Source: Bacillota bacterium (GTDB taxonomy: Bacteria > Bacillota > Bacilli > Desulfuribacillales > Desulfuribacillaceae). Taken from it: a stretch of 64,000 bases of DNA. The stretch lies in NCBI GenBank assembly GCA_023388635.1, contig JAEWFW010000064.1, positions 1-64,000 on the forward strand. The letters run 5' to 3'. Numbering within the stretch: position 1 is the stretch's first letter; each line of letters starts with the position of its first letter. Made by a program: the position numbers and the translations under genes. The notes below the pieces were generated by a model. The model worked only from the letters and a program-made list of their open reading frames with translations, ran no database searches and had not been told where the DNA came from. Shown here in pieces: positions 58,287 to 64,000 of the stretch.

Positions 58287-59152
58287 CGACTGTTCTTCAC
58301 ACAATCGATCAAATGCGCGAGCAAATTCGTTTACTCCGTTCGCAAAACAAAACGATCGGTCTTGTACCGACCATGGGTTATCTGCATGACGGTCATATGT
58401 CGCTGATTGAGCGGAGTGCCGAAGAGAACGACAAAACGGTCGTCAGTATCTTTGTCAATCCGGCTCAATTTGGTGTCAACGAAGATTATGACAGCTATCC
58501 GCGCAATCTAGAACATGACTTGCAGAAGATCGGTACCCAAGCGGATTTTGTCTTTGCGCCGAATAGCCAGATGATGTATCCCGACGATTTTGTCACCGGC
58601 GTGACAACGAGTCGCTACTCGGAAGGATTATGCGGAGACGCGCGTCCCGGTCATTTTAACGGCGTTGTGACAGTAGTAACTAAATTATTGAATATCGTCA
58701 CGCCGGATCGTGCCTATTTTGGACAGAAGGACATTCAACAATACCGCATCATCAGACAGCTCGTTAAAGATTTAAATATCAATACGGCAGTATACAGTTG
58801 TCCGATTGTCCGCGAACTTGACGGACTGGCAATGAGTTCGCGCAATTCGTACTTGACGGAGGAGCAGAGGGCACAGGCGACTGTCTTGCACCGCTCTTTA
58901 CAGGACGCCCTACAGCTTATCGAACAAGGGGAAATGGATATACAAAAAATCCGCGCTGTCATTGAAGAGACGATTGCCACAGCTCCATTAGCTGTCGTCG
59001 ATTACATTGAATGCCGACAATTCGATAGCTGGCAACCGGTCGAGCGGATTGACAATACGCGAGACACTAGACAGTATGTTTTGGCTATGGCTGTGAAATT
59101 CGGTAATACACGTCTGCTGGACAATGTATTATTTGGGGGGCGAATGGACTGA
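58283..59152 (+). CDS. panC: Pantothenate synthetase
   Basis: PanC joins pantoate and beta-alanine with ATP. The ATP-binding HxGH in PTMGYLHDGHMSLIERS (about 30-46), FVNPAQFGVNEDYDSYPRN, the second motif YFGQKDIQQ and the KMSK-like MSSRNSYL are seen. 289 residues. Its stop shares bases with the panD start. Confidence 0.96.
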   Translation: MTTVLHTIDQMREQIRLLRSQNKTIGLVPTMGYLHDGHMSLIERSAEENDKTVVSIFVNPAQFGVNEDYDSYPRNLEHDLQKIGTQADFVFAPNSQMMYPDDFVTGVTTSRYSEGLCGDARPGHFNGVVTVVTKLLNIVTPDRAYFGQKDIQQYRIIRQLVKDLNINTAVYSCPIVRELDGLAMSSRNSYLTEEQRAQATVLHRSLQDALQLIEQGEMDIQKIRAVIEETIATAPLAVVDYIECRQFDSWQPVERIDNTRDTRQYVLAMAVKFGNTRLLDNVLFGGRMD

Positions 59153-59523
59153 TGAACCGCACGATGATGAAATCGAAACTCCACAGAGCGACGGTCACTG
59201 ATGCGAATCTGAATTATGTCGGCAGCATTACGATCGACGAACAACTTATGGAGCAAGTAGACATTCTTCCGAATGAGCAAGTCTGTATTGTCAATAACAA
59301 CAACGGAGAACGCTTCGAGACCTATGTAATTCCCGGAGTGCGGGGCAGTGGGGAAATATGCCTAAACGGTGCGGCAGCTCGGCTGGTCCAGCCGGGAGAT
59401 ATTGTAATTATTATCGCATACGGCATATATACAGAAGAAGAGTTAGCAAACTACGCACCGAAGATCGCAATTTTAAACGAAAACAATCAAGTGATAGAAA
59501 CCGTATTCCGAGAAGCCAATTAG
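59152..59523 (+). CDS. panD: Aspartate 1-decarboxylase
   Basis: PanD decarboxylates aspartate to beta-alanine with a pyruvoyl group formed by self-cleavage between Gly24 and Ser25, here in NYVGSITID at exactly those positions. The downstream NGAAARLVQPGDIVIIIAYG is typical. 123 residues. The start overlaps the panC stop (TGATG). It completes the operon, so pantothenate can be made from ketoisovalerate and aspartate, apart from the ketopantoate reductase. Confidence 0.96.
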   Translation: MNRTMMKSKLHRATVTDANLNYVGSITIDEQLMEQVDILPNEQVCIVNNNNGERFETYVIPGVRGSGEICLNGAAARLVQPGDIVIIIAYGIYTEEELANYAPKIAILNENNQVIETVFREAN

Positions 59524-59560
59524 TAAGAGACTAATACCTCGTGAATTTGTTATTATGAAT

Positions 59561-59614
59561 AAAGCTCACCCGTCCGACAAACACTTAGAAAAAAGGATAA
59601 GGGGTGAGCTTTTT
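59561..59614 (+). terminator. Terminator of panBCD that overlaps the next start codon
   Basis: AAAGCTCACCC (59561-59571) and GGGTGAGCTTT (59602-59612) are perfectly complementary over 11 bases, with a 30-base loop and a T run. The GTG and SD of the following gene lie in the 3' arm. Confidence 0.65.
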
Positions 59615-61022
59615 GCCTGTACAAAAATATTTTGACGATTTATTTGAGAAACTTGTTGATATTCACGATAAACTCGATTATGCGGAAGGGGAAGAGAAGA
59701 GCCGGCTGATCGATCAATTGCTCGTCATTCGCCAATGTGGTGATACGATTTACAAGCAGTGGGAAATTCTTCAGGAATATATCAATATTTTGAGCGCGGA
59801 ATACAGGTTAGAAGAGCAAGGAAACCCCATTTCCACTGGCACATCATCGGGCGAATCGGCGATTACGAAAACCAAGGAGACGACAAATGAGGTATTCTGG
59901 GTTGCTGATGAAGAGTCGATTACGAAATTCCGCAAAGGGTTAGGCTATTTTGAGTTGTTGATGTATGAGGATAGTGTTTCGTATTTTCAAGAAACGGTGG
60001 AGCGTGACCCGGAATTCGTGATTGCCAGAGTATATCTCGGCATGTGTCATATGAGTCTCGGACGCTTAAACGAGGCGGAGGCAGAGCTAAAACGCGCATT
60101 GATGTTCTCGGATCGGCATTCACCCTATTACCCACTGATTAATCATGTTCTCGGCTGTATATACGCCCAGAAGTTGCTATATGATTTGGCTATCCAGCGC
60201 TTTACAGAAGTGATCGCCGTAAAACCGGATTTTAAAAATGTATATTTTAATCTAGGAGCAGTCTATTACAACCAAAAAAAATATACGCAAGCGCGCGATA
60301 CGTTTCGCCAGGCAATCGCATCCGATGAAAATGATTGGGAAGTACACTATTTCATGGGTAAAGCCTGCTTGTTCCTGACCGATTTTGCCCAAGCAATGGA
60401 GCATTTCAAACGCTCCTTCGCCATATGCAAACATCTGCATGTTGGGCTTTCTCTGGGTAAATCATACGAGCTGCTGAACCAAACAGACAAAGCGATTCGT
60501 ATATATCAGCAATTGCGCGAAATTTATCCGGCGGAGAGTGAATTATACTATCGTTTCAGTTGGATCGCAATTCAACAGCATCAATATGACCAAGCTGCCC
60601 TTGCCATTAAACAGGCAATAAGTTTGCACCCTCGAAATTATAATTATCTGTATACATTGGGCTGGATTTATTTACAGATGAACCAGTTCGAACAGGCAGA
60701 GAATTGTTTTAATTTTTTACAGAGACAGAGTGGTAACAAATTGTTGGCAAGCATCGGACTGACGAAGATATACAGCCGTCAGGCAAAGCATCAGGAAGCG
60801 AAAGCGCAGCTCTACGAGGCACTCAAGCAATATCCGAAAAAGAAAGATGTCAGTATTATCGCCTACCATCTGGGGCATTTATGGCTGCAAAACAAGCAAT
60901 ACCGCAAAGCAAGTTATTGCTTCAAGGCATCACTCAAACACACGCCATACATGATAGAGGCGAAATTCTATTTAAACGTAATCGAAAAAATGCTTCCCAA
61001 ACATATGCTTCAAATTTCATAG
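59604..61022 (+). CDS. Tetratricopeptide repeat protein
   Basis: A 472-residue cytoplasmic protein. After an N-terminal helical part of about 100 residues, TPR units follow one another: YFELLMYEDSVSYFQETVER, ARVYLGMCHMSLGRLNEAEA, VYFNLGAVYYNQKKYTQARD, VHYFMGKACLFLTDFAQAME, and more to the C-terminus. TPR arrays bind proteins; the partner is unknown. The start is GTG 59604 or, with better SD spacing, TTG 59613. Both overlap the terminator hairpin. It lies between panD and dinG, where B. subtilis has no such gene. Confidence 0.8.
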   Translation: MSFLPVQKYFDDLFEKLVDIHDKLDYAEGEEKSRLIDQLLVIRQCGDTIYKQWEILQEYINILSAEYRLEEQGNPISTGTSSGESAITKTKETTNEVFWVADEESITKFRKGLGYFELLMYEDSVSYFQETVERDPEFVIARVYLGMCHMSLGRLNEAEAELKRALMFSDRHSPYYPLINHVLGCIYAQKLLYDLAIQRFTEVIAVKPDFKNVYFNLGAVYYNQKKYTQARDTFRQAIASDENDWEVHYFMGKACLFLTDFAQAMEHFKRSFAICKHLHVGLSLGKSYELLNQTDKAIRIYQQLREIYPAESELYYRFSWIAIQQHQYDQAALAIKQAISLHPRNYNYLYTLGWIYLQMNQFEQAENCFNFLQRQSGNKLLASIGLTKIYSRQAKHQEAKAQLYEALKQYPKKKDVSIIAYHLGHLWLQNKQYRKASYCFKASLKHTPYMIEAKFYLNVIEKMLPKHMLQIS

Positions 61023-61090
61023 CTGTTTACAGATAAATAGTGTAAAATAGACAGAAGTCAAACCGAATTTATTCACTTAGGAGAAACTTC

Positions 61091-63910
61091 ATGTCTAATT
61101 TGCACTGTTTGTTTTTTCATGTACATAGAGTTTTCGTTGAAAAAAATCAAACCATTGATTTCACTTTTCATACGCTAAATATCGATAATCCCGATACGTT
61201 TGCCGATGGATTGTCGGACGAACCGTCGGCAGGATGCGCCCCCGGGGAAATAACGCTCCTATCGGAAACGCTTTCACCGGACGAGCGCATACCGCTATTT
61301 TTGCAGGAAATCGAGCGGGCGATTTTGTTCGTCTATGACAACAGTCAAGTATCTTTATTGAACGATTTGCTATTGGAAAGCGGATATAACACCTTGGAAG
61401 GTGCTATGATTGATCTGCGGGAATTGATGACGATATTTTTCCCCATGCTCGACAATTACGATTTACAAACTGTAAACGCAATCTTTGCATCCGATGCTGA
61501 CAAGCCGGATGCGCCAGATACTTCATCGGCATTTGTCCGCTTTTATATGCAAATATGTCGACAACTCGTCGGTATCATACTTGATTCTCCTTTGTTGCTG
61601 GTCCAGCGCATCGGAGATTTGTACAAACACAATCAGCAATCATTGATCAACTATTTTTTGTCTGCGATGGAGCAAAGTATTCTCGCAAAGCCGGGGGCAA
61701 TGGCATTACCAGGGCATCTGTTTTCCAACCAACAGATTTTGTTGAAAAAACTAGAGTTGCCTGTCTTTGAAGATGTACATCACGAACATCCGGAAACACT
61801 GCTTCAAGTTTTTCAGCATCAAGAAAACGATCAAAATGACCAATCGGTGTTTGAAAAATTTGAAATGCGTCCACAACAACAACAAATGCTGGAGCAAGTA
61901 TTGCAAGCGGTGACCGACAAGAAGCATTTATTAGTGGAAGCGGGAACAGGAACCGGTAAAACATTGGCGTATTTGCTGCCAATGCTCTATCATTCCCTGA
62001 CAAAAGGCGAAAAGGTCGTCGTCTCGACCCATACGATTTTATTGCAGCGGCAAATCATCGACCGTGATATCCCGCTTTTGCGCTCGATTTACGGCGAGCC
62101 TTTCGAAGTGGCGTTATTCAAAGGTCGCAGCCATTATTTTTGTCTGCGTAAGTTTGCCATGGTCTCATCTCGTCCCAACGACTATAAGCAACTGGACAGC
62201 GCGGCAATCGGTAAACTATTTGTCTGGCTGACCCAGACGGAAACCGGCGACGGCGAAGAATTACAATCGCAGAATCAATCTGTCTGGCAACATGTCAACA
62301 GTGACTCGGAAACGTGCTTGAATAAGCGGTGCCATTGGTTTTCACAATGTTTCTATCACATGGCAAAGGAAAGAACACACCACGCCAATATGATTATCAC
62401 AAATCATTCGATGATATTTTCCGACTTGAAAGCGGAACATCAGATCCTTCCAGCCTATCAATATATCGTATTTGATGAAGCGCATCACATGGAAAACGAA
62501 GCGACAAAACATCTGGGCATCAAAGTGCAATACTACGAAGTGAAAAGAGCACTGACGTATTTATATAAAGACCACCGTTCGGGGCTGTTGTCAAATGCCA
62601 AGGAGTATATCAATTTACTGGGTGCCCAGGAGCTCGATGCCTATGAGGAACTGCCGGAAATATTGACGACGATGGGGGAATTGGTCGTCCAGTATAAGCT
62701 GGCGTTTGATGAATTTGTCTCCAGTGTTCACGCATGGCTGCAAACATTAGAAAAGGACAATGCATTGGCGTCACAGACTTTGCGGATACGCAACAGCCAT
62801 CGGGAACAGTTTCCGCATTACAGCGTGCTGGAAAATGTCGCGGCAAGTTCGAATCTGCTGCAACGTCAATTTGATCGTTTGGATCGAGCCCATCAGTCGC
62901 TAGATGATGTCAATTACCGTGTGTCGGAATACGTGAAAGAAATTCTTTCACAAAAAAAAGTACTTCTGCAAATGCAGCAGCAGTTGCAATTTTTCTTTCA
63001 CGAAGAGGATCCCGATTATGTCTATTGGATAGAGTATGATCAGGAATTTCGTTATAATCAAATAGCTTTTTATGCCGTACCGATCGACATCGGAACGCAG
63101 TTGAATGACAAATTATTCAGTAAAAAAGCGAGCTGCATCTTGACATCGGCGACATTGGCGATTCGCGGTTCTTTCAAATATGCGATTAAGCGTTTGGGAT
63201 TATCGGAGGTGTTCGACAACGGTGATATATATACATTGGCACTCGATTCACCGTTTGATTACCAGCGGCAATGTCTCGTCTGCATCCCCAATGATATCCC
63301 GTTTGTGCGCAGCGAAGCACAATTTGTTGAAAAGACGGGCGATATTATCAGCCAACTTGTGATCCAACAAAAAGGCAGCACATTGCTGCTGTTTACGTCC
63401 AATCATCTTTTGCAGAAAATGTACGTTTTTTTACAAGAGAAATTCAAAGACTCACCGGTTAAATTATTAGGACAGAACATCGACGGTACAAACCGCGCGA
63501 AATTAATTGAGCAATTTCAAACGCATCGACAAGCCGTGCTGCTTGGCACCAACTCCTTCTGGGAAGGGATTGACCTGCCGGGTCATTTGCTGACATGTGT
63601 CTGTATTATCAAATTGCCTTTCTGGCCACCCAATCTGCCGGTAATAGCCGCTAGGGCGGAGCAGATCGAGAAGCAACAGGGAAATTCGTTTCTCGAATAT
63701 TCACTTCCAGAGGCGATTATTCGTTTTAAACAGGGATTTGGGCGGCTGATCCGCACGAAATACGACCGTGGAACCGTCATCGTCTTTGATCGTAGGATCA
63801 TTGATAATTACTATGGAAAATACTTTCTGCAAGCCTTACCCAATCCGCAAATCAAGGTACTTTCCGCAGGCAAGTTGGCGGAAGCAATCGATGAATGGAA
63901 TCTCCTCTAA
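61091..63910 (+). CDS. dinG: DinG-family helicase with degenerate exonuclease domain
   Basis: A 939-residue XPD-like superfamily 2 helicase or nuclease. Walker A is VEAGTGTGKTLAYLLP (about 280-295), the DEAH box is FDEAHHMENEA (about 460-470), and the late motifs GTNSFWEGIDLPG and QGFGRLIRTKYDRG are intact. Four Cys (FCLRKF, then TCLNKRCHWFSQCF) resemble the iron-sulfur set of XPD/DinG proteins. B. subtilis-type DinG begins with a DnaQ-like 3'-5' exonuclease. Here the N-terminal 200 residues keep the outline (MIDLRELMTIFFPMLDNY) but lack the DxE box. The ATG at 61091 is preceded by a weak AGGAG. Confidence 0.88.
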   Translation: MSNLHCLFFHVHRVFVEKNQTIDFTFHTLNIDNPDTFADGLSDEPSAGCAPGEITLLSETLSPDERIPLFLQEIERAILFVYDNSQVSLLNDLLLESGYNTLEGAMIDLRELMTIFFPMLDNYDLQTVNAIFASDADKPDAPDTSSAFVRFYMQICRQLVGIILDSPLLLVQRIGDLYKHNQQSLINYFLSAMEQSILAKPGAMALPGHLFSNQQILLKKLELPVFEDVHHEHPETLLQVFQHQENDQNDQSVFEKFEMRPQQQQMLEQVLQAVTDKKHLLVEAGTGTGKTLAYLLPMLYHSLTKGEKVVVSTHTILLQRQIIDRDIPLLRSIYGEPFEVALFKGRSHYFCLRKFAMVSSRPNDYKQLDSAAIGKLFVWLTQTETGDGEELQSQNQSVWQHVNSDSETCLNKRCHWFSQCFYHMAKERTHHANMIITNHSMIFSDLKAEHQILPAYQYIVFDEAHHMENEATKHLGIKVQYYEVKRALTYLYKDHRSGLLSNAKEYINLLGAQELDAYEELPEILTTMGELVVQYKLAFDEFVSSVHAWLQTLEKDNALASQTLRIRNSHREQFPHYSVLENVAASSNLLQRQFDRLDRAHQSLDDVNYRVSEYVKEILSQKKVLLQMQQQLQFFFHEEDPDYVYWIEYDQEFRYNQIAFYAVPIDIGTQLNDKLFSKKASCILTSATLAIRGSFKYAIKRLGLSEVFDNGDIYTLALDSPFDYQRQCLVCIPNDIPFVRSEAQFVEKTGDIISQLVIQQKGSTLLLFTSNHLLQKMYVFLQEKFKDSPVKLLGQNIDGTNRAKLIEQFQTHRQAVLLGTNSFWEGIDLPGHLLTCVCIIKLPFWPPNLPVIAARAEQIEKQQGNSFLEYSLPEAIIRFKQGFGRLIRTKYDRGTVIVFDRRIIDNYYGKYFLQALPNPQIKVLSAGKLAEAIDEWNLL

Positions 63911-63964
63911 TCGCATACATATGTAAACAGTAAATCTTATCGAAAATGCTGAGGGCGGATTTTC

Positions 63965-64000
63965 ATGATTCGATTGCGTTATTTTTTAGCGGCATTATCC
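63965..64000 (+). CDS. Start of a further gene, cut by the window end
   Basis: An ATG with GAGGGCGG upstream opens MIRLRYFLAALS, which looks like the start of a signal peptide or membrane anchor. In B. subtilis the gene region after dinG holds ypmA and ypmB, the latter membrane-anchored. Too little is visible to name it. The 54 bases between dinG and this start hold no feature. Confidence 0.5.
   Translation, partial: MIRLRYFLAALS

Overview
The window looks like chromosome of an endospore-forming member of the Bacillota, on the Bacillales side. Its backbone follows the Bacillus subtilis order mtrB, hepS, hepT, ndk, cheR, aroC, aroB, trpEDCFBA, tyrA, aroA, ypiB, ypjB, ypjC-like, ypjD-like, dapB, bshA, birA, panBCD, dinG. 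A sporulation gene (ypjB), bacillithiol synthesis (bshA), strong Shine-Dalgarno (SD) sites and TRAP (MtrB) control of trp agree with this. Menaquinone, however, is made by the futalosine route (MqnA, MqnC, MqnE and the prenyltransferase MqnP), as in Alicyclobacillus-like groups and not in Bacillus. The genus cannot be fixed from the sequence alone.

Layout. 1-3150: edge of an AT-rich prophage or integrative element (decayed phage structural gene, three small unknown genes, tyrosine recombinase) ending at the 3' end of a tRNA-Pro gene. 3280-5920: a cysteine-desulfurase-like gene, then three gene remnants with internal deletions. 6000-7550: small genes including mtrB, coupled to a holin-like membrane protein. 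7600-16500: TldD/TldE protease pair, then hepS-mqnP-mqnE-mqnA-mqnC-hepT, supplying both ring and side chain of menaquinone. 16580-25290: ndk, an HD-GYP protein, cheR, a Crp/Fnr regulator, three tandem M42 aminopeptidases, aroC and aroB.

25370-29360 (minus strand): an ECF sigma/anti-sigma pair with its own ECF-type promoter, driving two bactofilin-like membrane proteins and a DUF4097-like lipoprotein; it reads like an envelope-stress module. 29377-35794: the trp operon behind a leader of about 355 nt carrying two arrays of GAG/TAG triplets, an intrinsic terminator, a competing antiterminator and an SD-sequestering hairpin. With mtrB at 6766 both regulator and target are present. 35859-41000: a PLP dehydratase divergent from a MocR regulator, then tyrA and aroA. 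Chorismate synthesis (aroA, aroB, aroC) and its use (trp, tyrA, mqnA) are therefore physically linked.

41000-43360: an unusual minus-strand operon with a MurF-like ligase, a D,D-carboxypeptidase-like protein without signal peptide, and a small membrane protein. 43370-49000: accessory genes (coiled-coil protein, AraC/GyrI regulator, secreted NlpC/P60 enzyme, a second ECF pair) and a candidate free-standing small RNA with its own promoter, paired upstream direct repeats and terminator at about 47275-47413. 49080-64000: conserved backbone (ypiB, ypjB, a GGDEF protein, YitT-type protein, TrxB-like protein, MazG-type protein, dapB, bshA, birA, panBCD with a structured leader, a TPR protein, dinG) and the first codons of one more gene.

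All functional calls come from reading motifs and recognising families by eye; no database search was run.
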